Below are positions 1 to 6,497 of a DNA stretch of 18,139 bases, piece by piece. The notes beneath the pieces were generated by a model, which ran no database searches, had not been told where the DNA came from, and saw only the letters and a list, made by a program, of their open reading frames with translations. The stretch covers positions 1 through 18,139 of the forward strand of contig CANQEB010000015.1 in the NCBI GenBank assembly GCA_947594085.1, written 5' to 3'. Made by a program: the position numbers and the translations under genes. The stretch is from an uncultured Lachnospiraceae bacterium (lineage in GTDB: Bacteria; Bacillota; Clostridia; Lachnospirales; Lachnospiraceae). The stretch's first letter is position 1, and every line of letters begins with the position of its first letter.

Positions 1-753
1 GATGAGTGCTGGATCAGCAAGCAGTTTAAGGATGTCTGGTGTGCCTCTCCGCTTTATGATTGGACCTCAGAGGATGTGTGGCACGCGAACTATCTGTTTA
101 ACTATGATTACAATCGTCTTTATGATCTCTATTATATGGCCGGGCTCAAGGTGTCGCAGATGCGGGTGGCGTCGCCTTTCAATGATTACTCTAAGGACGC
201 ACTGAACCTGTACCGCGTGATCGACCCGCAGATCTGGGTAAAGCTGGTAGGCCGTGTGCAGGGCGCGAATTTTGCCAGTATCTACGCGAAGACGAAAGCG
301 ATGGGCTACCGCAATATCACGCTGCCGGAGGGGCACACGTGGAAATCATACACACAATTTCTATTGGATACACTCCCGACCCGACTTCGGAACAACTATG
401 TGAAAAAATTCAACACTTCGATCGAGTTTTGGCACAAAACCGGCGGTGGGTTGGACGAGGAGGCAATCCAAGAGCTGGAGGAGCACGGCTATAAGATTCA
501 GAGAAACGGTGTGTCAAATTATACGCTGAACAAGAAGTCGCGCGTGATCTTTCTCGAAAAGATTCCGGACGACACGGATGACATCAAATCGACAAAAGAT
601 ATCCCGAGTTGGAAGCGTATGTGCTACTGTATTTTAAAGAACGACCACATCTGCCGCTTTATGGGGTTTGGCATGACGCGGGAACAGCAGAAGCGCATCA
701 ATCTGATCCGGGAAAAATACAAAAGTGTGGAGGACATGAACTATGGAACCTAA
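1..753 (+). CDS. IbrA-like PAPS-reductase-family protein (DUF3440), 5'-truncated
   Basis: The frame is open from base 1, so only the C-terminal 250 residues are visible and the true start lies upstream. The segment SPLYDWTSEDVWHA (visible residues 17-30) is typical of the PAPS reductase / adenine-nucleotide alpha-hydrolase fold as found in E. coli YbdN and IbrA. The C-terminal WKRMCYCILKNDHICRFMGF region fits the DUF3440 tail of the same family. The nucleotide-binding PP-loop expected near the N-terminus is outside the window. The stop overlaps the next gene, a ParB-like IbrB homologue, by 11 bp, so the two are translationally coupled. In E. coli the ibrA/ibrB pair activates expression of eib immunoglobulin-binding genes. 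The biochemical reaction is unknown, and a true sulfonucleotide reductase role is unlikely given this partner. The family call is confident; the function is not. Confidence 0.85.
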   Translation, partial: DECWISKQFKDVWCASPLYDWTSEDVWHANYLFNYDYNRLYDLYYMAGLKVSQMRVASPFNDYSKDALNLYRVIDPQIWVKLVGRVQGANFASIYAKTKAMGYRNITLPEGHTWKSYTQFLLDTLPTRLRNNYVKKFNTSIEFWHKTGGGLDEEAIQELEEHGYKIQRNGVSNYTLNKKSRVIFLEKIPDDTDDIKSTKDIPSWKRMCYCILKNDHICRFMGFGMTREQQKRINLIREKYKSVEDMNYGT

Positions 754-1276
754 GAGTCCCGCTTACGGCGTGGTCGCGGTGCCAATCGAGAAGATTAAGC
801 CGAATACATACAATCCGAATGCAGTCGCGCCGCCGGAGATGAAGCTTCTGTACGATAGCATCAAGGCGGACGGCTACACGATGCCGATCGTCTGTTATTA
901 TGACAAGGAGGATGACAGCTACATCATCGTGGATGGCTTTCACCGCTACCGGGTCATGTTGGAGAACCAGGATATCTACGACAGAGAGGGTGGTATGCTC
1001 CCGGTCTCTGTGATCGACAAGCCGCTTGACCAGCGGATGGCGAGCACGATTCGGCACAATCGGGCCCGCGGCAGCCATGACGTGGATCTGATGAGCAATA
1101 TCGTCAAGGAGCTTCATGAGTTCGGCCGTTCGGACGCGTGGATCTCAAAGCACCTTGGGATGGATCGCGACGAGATTCTGCGCCTGAAGCAGATTACGGG
1201 CCTGGCAGCTCTTTTCAAGGACATCAATTTCGGGCAAGCCTGGAAGCCGGTGGAAGAGCTGGATACGGACGAATAA
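743..1276 (+). CDS. IbrB-like ParB-domain protein
   Basis: A 177-residue protein. The ATG at 743 has GGAGG at 729-733, inside the end of the upstream gene. Residues about 10-95 form a ParB/Srx-like N-terminal domain, with VPIEKIKPNTYNPN at its start and VDGFHRYR at 63-70, which corresponds to the conserved ParB nucleotide-binding box. The region IRHNRARGSHD (103-113) is typical of the IbrB/YbdM subfamily. Residues about 115-155 (KELHEFGRSDAWISKHLGM and following) look like a helix-turn-helix. It is much shorter than chromosomal ParB and has no dimerisation tail, and no ParA is nearby, so it is not a partition protein. It forms a two-gene unit with the PAPS-reductase-like gene before it. A nucleotide-dependent regulatory or DNA-modifying role is possible but not shown. 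Confidence 0.85.
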   Translation: MEPKSPAYGVVAVPIEKIKPNTYNPNAVAPPEMKLLYDSIKADGYTMPIVCYYDKEDDSYIIVDGFHRYRVMLENQDIYDREGGMLPVSVIDKPLDQRMASTIRHNRARGSHDVDLMSNIVKELHEFGRSDAWISKHLGMDRDEILRLKQITGLAALFKDINFGQAWKPVEELDTDE

Positions 1277-1289
1277 AATTAAATTTTAA

Positions 1290-1318
1290 TACTCTTTTTA
1301 GAAATTGTGTAGTATACT
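1290..1318 (+). promoter_or_regulatory. Candidate promoter for the exporter operon
   Basis: A clear -10 hexamer TATACT lies at 1313-1318, in an AT-rich spacer right after the ibrB-like stop codon. The -35 at the expected distance (about 1290-1295, TACTCT) is poor, so the promoter may be weak or activator-dependent. The resulting leader to the start at 1424 would be about 100 nt and contains a short ACGC/GCGT hairpin near 1367-1378. No GC-rich terminator separates it from the preceding gene pair, so read-through is possible. Confidence 0.35.
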
Positions 1319-1423
1319 AGGTGGCAAAGTCAAGAGATTGTCGGGAGATACATGGCGGGCCGGGACGCACTTGCGTACAGGTCTGGCGTTGACGATGATC
1401 GGAAACTGATACGGAGGTATACT

Positions 1424-2947
1424 ATGAAAAAGAAAAAGAAGAGATGGAAGATAAAAGGGCTGGTTCTCGTGCTGCTGCTGGCGGCAGTCGGAGCCGGCCT
1501 TTATCTGCATTCGCGGAAGAAGGATACGCAGGATCGCCTACCGGAGAATATGAGAACCGAAGCGGTGACCAGAGGCACAATCCGTATCACAACGGAGGGA
1601 AATGGTTCGATAGAGGCGGCGGACGAATATCCGGTGTCTGCGAAATATACACTGAAAATTGATACCGTCGAGGCGGAGAACGGAGATGTGGTGCAGGAGG
1701 GAGATGTCCTGGCGACGGTTGATGAAGATTCCGTGAAGGAGCAGATTGCACTTCTGGAAAACAATCTGTCTGAGCTGAACGCTGCAATAAGCGCGTCGGA
1801 TCGCTCCGGCTCCTCATCGTTGACATCCCCGATTTCCGGGCGCGTGAAGCGGATCTTTGCGAAGGAGGACGACGTGCTGACCGATGTGGTCGCGGAGCAC
1901 GGCGGTGTCATGGAGCTGTGCGCGGATGAGAAGCTGAAGGTGGAATTTACCCCAGAGAGATCGTTGAAGCTGGGGGATGTCGTGTCAGTCTCTTTTCTGG
2001 ATTATGAGGAGGAGGGGACGATTCTGGCAGAGCAGGACGGCGTCTGCACGGTGACGATTCCGGATGATTCCGATTATCCGGTGGACATCGAGGCGACCGT
2101 GAAGGATGAGGATGAGAATGTGCTCGGGACAGGGTACCTGAAGTCGAACCATCCGTATCTGGTGGACAGCGCCTACGGGATTGCCGATGAGATCAATGTC
2201 GAGATCGGCGATTGGGTGGACTCCGGGTCCACGCTGTTGACGAGAAGATATTACACATACAACGGGGATTATCTGGCGCTGCTGGAGAATCGGGATGAGT
2301 TGATGCAGAAGCTGCAGGAGCTGCGTGAGCTGGAGAAAAAGCCGGAGATCTGCGCGGAAGGGAGCGGGATCGTCTCGGAGCTCATGCTGCAGGACGGTGC
2401 CGTGGCCTCGGAGGATGCACAGATGTACCGCCTGATCTCCACCGACCGTTTCTGGCTGAAGACGGCGATTGACGAGCTGGATATCCCGGGTGTCCGCGAA
2501 GGACAGACCGCAAAGATTGTGTTCGATGCGTTCGACGATGAGGAGTATGAGGGGAAGGTGGAAAAAATATCCGCGCTCGGCGAGAATGTCGGAGGTGTGA
2601 CGAAATATACAGTCACGATCTCAGTGCCTGGGATCGAGAAAGTGCGCACGGCGATGAGCGCAACAGCCACGATTGTGATTGATGAGAAGGAAGATGTTCT
2701 CCTGGTGCCGATCGATGCGGTGCAGACGGTCGACGGTGAGCGCTGCGTGACCGTGATCCGAGATGAGGGGCAGGAGGTCGTTCCTGTGACGCTTGGACTG
2801 GTCAACAACACGCAGGCCGAGGTGACAGTAGGGCTTTCCGAGGGCGATCAGGTTGCAGTGCTTGGCAAGTCTGACCTGGAGATTATGATGGATATGATGC
2901 AGCAGAGCCGTGCCCAGTTCGCGGGAGGTGACAGACAGAATGATTGA
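1424..2947 (+). CDS. HlyD/MacA-type periplasmic adaptor subunit of an ABC exporter (YknX-like)
   Basis: A 507-residue membrane-anchored adaptor. The ATG at 1424 is preceded by GGAGG at 1413-1417 and starts a basic stretch, then a transmembrane helix at about residues 11-29. An in-frame ATG at 1352 with GGGAG 4 nt ahead would add 24 residues and is a less likely start. The body contains lipoyl-type segments (GDVVQEGDVLATV, 87-99; SSLTSPISGRVKRIFAKEDD, 131-150) and a second similar pair (GDWVDSGSTLL, 262-272; ICAEGSGIVSELMLQDGAV, 309-327). These are followed by beta-barrel and membrane-proximal domains (about 340-485). Family members are usually shorter, around 380 residues, so the adaptor core looks partly duplicated. 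It overlaps the ATPase gene by 8 bp. It should bridge the permease to the cell envelope. The substrate is unknown; peptides, toxins or drugs are typical for the family. Confidence 0.88.
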   Translation: MKKKKKRWKIKGLVLVLLLAAVGAGLYLHSRKKDTQDRLPENMRTEAVTRGTIRITTEGNGSIEAADEYPVSAKYTLKIDTVEAENGDVVQEGDVLATVDEDSVKEQIALLENNLSELNAAISASDRSGSSSLTSPISGRVKRIFAKEDDVLTDVVAEHGGVMELCADEKLKVEFTPERSLKLGDVVSVSFLDYEEEGTILAEQDGVCTVTIPDDSDYPVDIEATVKDEDENVLGTGYLKSNHPYLVDSAYGIADEINVEIGDWVDSGSTLLTRRYYTYNGDYLALLENRDELMQKLQELRELEKKPEICAEGSGIVSELMLQDGAVASEDAQMYRLISTDRFWLKTAIDELDIPGVREGQTAKIVFDAFDDEEYEGKVEKISALGENVGGVTKYTVTISVPGIEKVRTAMSATATIVIDEKEDVLLVPIDAVQTVDGERCVTVIRDEGQEVVPVTLGLVNNTQAEVTVGLSEGDQVAVLGKSDLEIMMDMMQQSRAQFAGGDRQND

Positions 2948-3719
2948 GCTGCGCGATATCAGGAAAATCTATCAGCTCGGAGAAGAAGAGGTGCATGCGC
3001 TTGACGGGGTTAGTCTTACGATACAGGACCGGGAGTTTGTCGCGATCATTGGTGCGTCCGGGAGCGGCAAGTCTACGCTGATGAACATTATCGGCTGCCT
3101 CGATACGGCGGATGAGGGGACATATAAGATTGACGGGCAGGAAGTGTCCGACTTGAGCGAAAAGCAGCAGAGCATCCTGCGTAACCGGAAGATTGGCTTC
3201 ATCTTCCAGCAGTTCAACCTGCTGCCGAAGCTGACGGCCTACGAGAACGTGGAGCTGCCGCTGATCTATCAGGGCGTGCCAGGTTCGGAGCGGAAGACGC
3301 GCGTGCTCGAGGCGCTTGAGAAGGTGTCGCTGGGGAACCGCGTGCACCACAGGCCGAACCAGCTCTCGGGTGGACAGCAGCAGCGCGTGGCGGTGGCCCG
3401 CGCCCTGGTGACGCGGCCGTCGCTGATCCTCGCGGATGAGCCCACTGGAAATCTGGACTCTCATTCGACGGACGATATTATGCAACTGCTGAAAGAATTG
3501 CACGCACAGGGCAATACGCTGGTGCTGATCACGCACGACAACGAGATCGCGGCGGCGGCGCCGAGACGTGTGCGGCTTTTAGACGGCAAGATCGTCTCCG
3601 ACAGCGGAAATGTGCTGGTCTATGACGCGAAGAGCGCATCGGATAACAGCAGGACTGTCGTGCCGGATAATGGCAGGATCGGTGTGCCGGACGGCGGGAA
3701 GGGAGGCGGTCGGGCATGA
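2940..3719 (+). CDS. ABC exporter ATP-binding protein (MacB/LolD/YknY type)
   Basis: A 259-residue ATPase. The ATG at 2940 overlaps the adaptor stop and has GGAGGTGA at 2924-2931. An ATG at 2910 lies inside the adaptor gene and is not needed. All motifs are present: Walker A GASGSGKS (38-45), Q-loop FQQF (89-92), signature LSGGQQQR (142-149), Walker B LILADEP (162-168, catalytic Glu167) and switch His199 in ITHD. Sequence and length match the cytoplasmic ATPase of MacAB- and YknXYZ-type systems. The C-terminal tail after about residue 222 is an unusual Gly/Asp/Pro/Arg-rich extension that looks disordered and contains short repeats around VPD. The gene overlaps the permease start by 4 bp (ATGA). 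Confidence 0.95.
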   Translation: MIELRDIRKIYQLGEEEVHALDGVSLTIQDREFVAIIGASGSGKSTLMNIIGCLDTADEGTYKIDGQEVSDLSEKQQSILRNRKIGFIFQQFNLLPKLTAYENVELPLIYQGVPGSERKTRVLEALEKVSLGNRVHHRPNQLSGGQQQRVAVARALVTRPSLILADEPTGNLDSHSTDDIMQLLKELHAQGNTLVLITHDNEIAAAAPRRVRLLDGKIVSDSGNVLVYDAKSASDNSRTVVPDNGRIGVPDGGKGGGRA

Positions 3720-4882
3720 AAATTTCTCAGGCCGGGAAGATGGCCTTCTCGGCGGTGCTTTCGAATAAACTACGCTCCTTTCTGACGATGCTCGGCATCA
3801 TCATCGGCGTGATGGCCGTGACGTTGCTGATCTCGCTTGTGCAAGGCGCGACAAACACGGTGACGGAATCGCTCGACGAGCTCGGCGGCGATCAGCTGGT
3901 CGTGTCGATCACAGATCGTTCCAAGCGGTTGACGCTCGGCGAGGTAGAAGCGCTTGCCGGGGAGGGCGGAATCGCCTATGTTTCCCCGAATCTTTCGGGC
4001 AGTGGCACCGCGAAGGCCGCAGGGAAGTCGACCGACGTGACGATTAACGGGATCACGGAATTCTACGACGCCGTACAGGGACTGGATCTTGAGTCGGGCC
4101 GAGCCATCACGGAGCTGGACAATGAGCAGAGGCTCGCCGTGTGTATTGTCGGGCATTCGGTAGCGCGGGATCTGTTCGGGAACACCGATATTTTGAATCA
4201 GACGATTCGCCTCTCTGGGCGGGATTACCGGGTTGTGGGCGTGCTTGCGGAAGCGCAGGAGACTATGTTTGGCAGCGTGAATTCGGCGGTGTTCCTGCCG
4301 TTTACGAATGCGCAGCGTCTGCTCTCGAACGTCAGCGTCAGCAATTTCTATGTGGCGACGCAGGAGGGAGCGACGACGCAGGAGGCCGAGGATACGCTTG
4401 ACCGCGCGCTGATGGAGAAGTATGGAGACGACGACAGCTACAGTATCGTCAATTTGACTGACGTGATGGACGCGGTGAACGACGTCATGGCCGCGCTCGA
4501 ACTGCTGCTCGGCGCGATCGCGGGGATCTCGCTGCTCGTCGGCGGCATCGGGATCATGAATATCATGCTCGTGTCGGTGACGGAGCGCACGCGCGAGATC
4601 GGTATCCGCAAGGCGATCGGTGCGCTCAAGTCCGATATTGTGGTGCAGTTCATGATCGAGTCCGTAATCATCTCCCTGATCGGCGGGTTGATCGGGATGT
4701 TGATCAGTCAGGGTGTCCTGACGACGCTCAACACGCTGTACCCGGACTATCATTTCGGGATCACGGCCGGCGTCGCGGCGATGGCGCTCGGCTTCTCGAT
4801 CATGGTTGGCCTCGTGTTCGGTATCTATCCGGCGAATAAGGCTGCGAAGCTCAAGCCGATCAATGCGCTGCGGTACGAATAG
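3716..4882 (+). CDS. ABC exporter permease, MacB/FtsX family (YknZ-like)
   Basis: A 388-residue permease whose start overlaps the ATPase stop (ATGA at 3716-3719), giving translational coupling. It has one N-terminal transmembrane helix (about 20-42), a large extracytoplasmic MacB-type domain (about 45-255), then three helices (about 264-288, 311-333 and 352-372). This is the standard four-helix MacB/FtsX topology. The segment SVTERTREIGIRKAIGA (287-303) is the family's conserved coupling region after the second helix, and YPANKAAKLKPINALRYE is a typical C-terminus. With the adaptor and ATPase it forms a complete tripartite exporter of the kind that does not transport through the membrane core but drives mechanical export. 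A terminator follows 5 bp after the stop. Confidence 0.95.
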   Translation: MKISQAGKMAFSAVLSNKLRSFLTMLGIIIGVMAVTLLISLVQGATNTVTESLDELGGDQLVVSITDRSKRLTLGEVEALAGEGGIAYVSPNLSGSGTAKAAGKSTDVTINGITEFYDAVQGLDLESGRAITELDNEQRLAVCIVGHSVARDLFGNTDILNQTIRLSGRDYRVVGVLAEAQETMFGSVNSAVFLPFTNAQRLLSNVSVSNFYVATQEGATTQEAEDTLDRALMEKYGDDDSYSIVNLTDVMDAVNDVMAALELLLGAIAGISLLVGGIGIMNIMLVSVTERTREIGIRKAIGALKSDIVVQFMIESVIISLIGGLIGMLISQGVLTTLNTLYPDYHFGITAGVAAMALGFSIMVGLVFGIYPANKAAKLKPINALRYE

Positions 4883-4886
4883 TAAA

Positions 4887-4953
4887 GAAAAAGCAAGAAC
4901 TTCTCCATGTGGACGACCCTGGAGGTCCTTCCCGGAAAAGTTCTTGCTTTTTT
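4887..4953 (+). terminator. Long hairpin terminator with conserved apical sequence (copy 1), probably bidirectional
   Basis: The arm AAAAAGCAAGAACTTCTCC (4888-4906) pairs with the arm ending AAGTTCTTGCTTTTT (4939-4953). Of the core 14 pairs, 13 match. The stem ends in a run of Ts on the plus strand and, because of the A-run at the other end, also on the minus strand. It can therefore close both the exporter operon and the convergent peptidase T gene. The apex holds GTGGAC and GGTCCTTCCCGG, with a GGAC/GTCC inner stem. Almost the same apical sequence recurs at 17256-17320. Confidence 0.9.
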
Positions 4954-5017
4954 GTTGCCTTGAAATTTCAGTTGTCACCGGTATTTTATGACCGGCGCAT
5001 TGTATATTATCTGTACA

Positions 5018-6235
5018 TTAGCTGGCATAGCGTGCGACAATGCCGAGCAGCACCTCCACGACGGCGTCCATGCCCTCGGCAGTGATGTGCTCGTATGGGC
5101 CGTGGAACGCATAGCCGCCGGTGCCGAGGTTCGGGCAGGGCAGGCCGCGGAACGAAAGCCGCGCGCCGTCCGTGCCGCCGCGGATCGGCGAGACGTCAGG
5201 CTCCATTCCGAGCGATCGGATGGAGTCTTTTGCGTTGTCGATCAGGTGCGTGCAGGGCCGGATCTTTTCCTCCATATTGCGGTACTGCTCCTGCAGCGTC
5301 AGCGTGACCGTGCCGGAGCTGTATTTCTCGTTGATTGTCTTTTCGATGAGACGCAGAGTCTCCAGCCGACTGTCGAAGCGGGCGCTGCTGTGATCCCGCA
5401 CGATGTAAGACAGCTGCGCGTGTTCGACCGTACCTTCCATGGAAGTCAGGTGATAGAAGCCCTCGTAGCGCTCGGTGTGCTCCGGGCGCTCGGCGGACGG
5501 CAGCATGCTGTTGATCTCCATGGCGACCAGAGAGGCGTTAATCATTTTGTCCTTCGCGTCGCCCGGATGGATGTTGAAGCCGTTCACCTTGAAATCCGCG
5601 GCGGCCGCGTTGAAATTTTCATAGACGATCTCGTTCTCCGCTCCTCCGTCGACCGTGTAGGCATATTTCGCGCCGAACGCGGGGAGATCGAGCCCTTCGG
5701 CTCCGCTGCCGACCTCCTCGTCCGGGGTGAAGCCGATGCAGATCTTTCCATGTGGAAGCTTTTCCTCGATCAGGCGCTGCGCGAACGTCATAATTTCCGC
5801 GATGCCGGCCTTGTCGTCCGCTCCAAGCAGCGTTGTGCCGTCCGTGGTGATCAGTGTGCGACCCCTGAGCTTCAAAAGATGCGGGAAGGTCTCCGGGGAC
5901 AGGACGCGGCCGCTCTGCCCGAGCGTGACTGCCTGCCCGTCATAGTTCTCGCGGATCTGTGGGTGGACGTTTTCGCCGCAGAAATCCGGCGCGGTATCCA
6001 TGTGTGCGAGAAAGCCGAGCGCTGGCTTATCTTCGCAGCCCGGCGTTGCCGGAATCGAGCCATAGACGTAGCAGTTTTCTGCAACGCGCGCGTCTGTAAT
6101 ACCAAGCTCCTTCATTTCCTGCACCAGAAGCTCCGCTAGGTCGAACTGCCGGCGAGTCGTGGGGGACGATGTGCTTTTCTCATCGCTTGTGGTATGGATT
6201 TTCACATAATTTAAAAGTCTCTCGTATGCTCTCAT
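5018..6235 (-). CDS. pepT: Peptidase T (tripeptide aminopeptidase, M20 family)
   Basis: A 405-residue cytosolic zinc aminopeptidase that removes the N-terminal residue from tripeptides; E. coli PepT is about the same length. The ATG at 6233-6235 (minus strand) is preceded by GAGAGGAA at a good distance. An upstream in-frame extension to 6448 is unlikely because it runs through the promoter region. Catalytic and metal residues fall almost exactly at the E. coli PepT positions: His78 and Asp80 in AHMDTAPD, Asp140 in LLGADDKAG, Glu173/Glu174 in TPDEEVGSG, Asp196 in YTVDGGAE, and His378 in YAFHGPYEH. The RGGTDGARLSFRGLPCPNLG segment (352-371) is also family-typical. It is monocistronic, with a promoter at 6268-6297 and a terminator shared with the exporter operon. 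Confidence 0.96.
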   Translation of the reverse strand: MRAYERLLNYVKIHTTSDEKSTSSPTTRRQFDLAELLVQEMKELGITDARVAENCYVYGSIPATPGCEDKPALGFLAHMDTAPDFCGENVHPQIRENYDGQAVTLGQSGRVLSPETFPHLLKLRGRTLITTDGTTLLGADDKAGIAEIMTFAQRLIEEKLPHGKICIGFTPDEEVGSGAEGLDLPAFGAKYAYTVDGGAENEIVYENFNAAAADFKVNGFNIHPGDAKDKMINASLVAMEINSMLPSAERPEHTERYEGFYHLTSMEGTVEHAQLSYIVRDHSSARFDSRLETLRLIEKTINEKYSSGTVTLTLQEQYRNMEEKIRPCTHLIDNAKDSIRSLGMEPDVSPIRGGTDGARLSFRGLPCPNLGTGGYAFHGPYEHITAEGMDAVVEVLLGIVARYAS

Positions 6236-6267
6236 GGTTTGATATTCCTCTCTTTCTGTTCTCCCTG

Positions 6268-6297
6268 ATTCTATCAGAAGAGTAGGTTTTGGGTCAA
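6268..6297 (-). promoter_or_regulatory. Promoter for pepT
   Basis: On the minus strand TTGACC (6292-6297) and TAGAAT (6268-6273) are separated by 18 bp, with TGA directly before the -10 forming an extended -10. Transcription would start near 6261, giving a leader of about 26 nt before the pepT ATG. This is a good sigma-A match read directly from sequence. Confidence 0.6.
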
Positions 6298-6335
6298 CAT
6301 GGTTGCTGAAAAATATGATTTCTGAGTTGTCTCGG

Positions 6336-6347
6336 ATTGATATCAAT
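6336..6347. promoter_or_regulatory. 12-bp perfect palindrome at the -35 of the phosphorylase promoter
   Basis: ATTGATATCAAT is a perfect palindrome whose last base is the first base of the TTGACA -35 box. Its position suits an operator or activator site, but AT-rich palindromes of this length also occur by chance. Confidence 0.3.
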
Positions 6348-6375
6348 TGACAGAATTTTTTGTTTTCAATAGAAT
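6347..6375 (+). promoter_or_regulatory. Promoter for the chitobiose phosphorylase gene
   Basis: TTGACA (6347-6352) and TAGAAT (6370-6375) are separated by 17 bp, a near-consensus sigma-A promoter. Transcription would start around 6382, leaving about 115 nt of leader before the ATG at 6498. A second TTGACA at 6427-6432 and a TATAAT at 6466-6471 are 33 bp apart and do not form a promoter together. Confidence 0.7.
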
Positions 6376-6385
6376 AAAATGGAAA

Positions 6386-6421
6386 GTTTCCTGATTGGCC
6401 TGCAGAACTACAATCAGAAAC
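6386..6421 (+). promoter_or_regulatory. First hairpin of the phosphorylase leader
   Basis: GTTTCCTGATTG (6386-6397) pairs with CAATCAGAAAC (6411-6421), giving 11 pairs with one bulged C and a 13-nt loop GCCTGCAGAACTA. It would form at the very 5' end of the transcript, just before the terminator-like hairpin. I do not recognise it as a known riboswitch or antiterminator site. Confidence 0.45.
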
Positions 6422-6433
6422 AAAATTTGACAC

Positions 6434-6466
6434 AACGGACAGTGGCAATGCGCTGTCCGTTCTTTT
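6434..6466 (+). terminator. Leader terminator/attenuator upstream of the phosphorylase gene
   Basis: AACGGACAG (6434-6442) and CTGTCCGTT (6453-6461) form a perfect 9-bp stem with a 10-nt loop, followed by CTTTT. This is the shape of an intrinsic terminator. It lies inside the leader, between the promoter and the ribosome binding site (AAGGAGG, 6484-6490), so it would attenuate the transcript from the promoter at 6347. Alternatively the inverted repeat is a DNA operator. Confidence 0.55.
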
Positions 6467-6497
6467 ATAATCAGAATAAGTACAAGGAGGAGTGTGT

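Noticed and set aside
743..1276. Chromosome partition protein ParB
   Set aside because: Too short, no ParA neighbour, and its partner is a PAPS-reductase-like protein, which fits the IbrB group.
1352..1423. Upstream ATG (1352) as start of the adaptor gene
   Set aside because: It would put 24 polar residues before a typical Lys-rich signal-anchor start. The ATG at 1424 has the stronger GGAGG site at a better distance.
3770..4978. 402-codon minus-strand open frame opposite the permease gene
   Set aside because: It is antisense to a clear MacB-type permease, its product is Arg/His/Asp-rich without recognisable domains, and it runs through the terminator.
4978..4995. Small CCGGT/ACCGG hairpin after the pepT stop
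   Set aside because: Only 5 bp and without a T-run; the long hairpin at 4887-4953 is a far better terminator.
4988..6139. 383-codon plus-strand open frame opposite pepT
   Set aside because: It is a mirror of the peptidase T gene in a GC-rich stretch, with no ribosome binding site or recognisable motif. PepT has all catalytic residues.
6427..6471. Promoter made of TTGACA (6427) and TATAAT (6466)
   Set aside because: The boxes are 33 bp apart. The TATAAT belongs to the T-rich tract after the leader hairpin, though a start there with a weak TGGCAA -35 at 6443 cannot be fully excluded.
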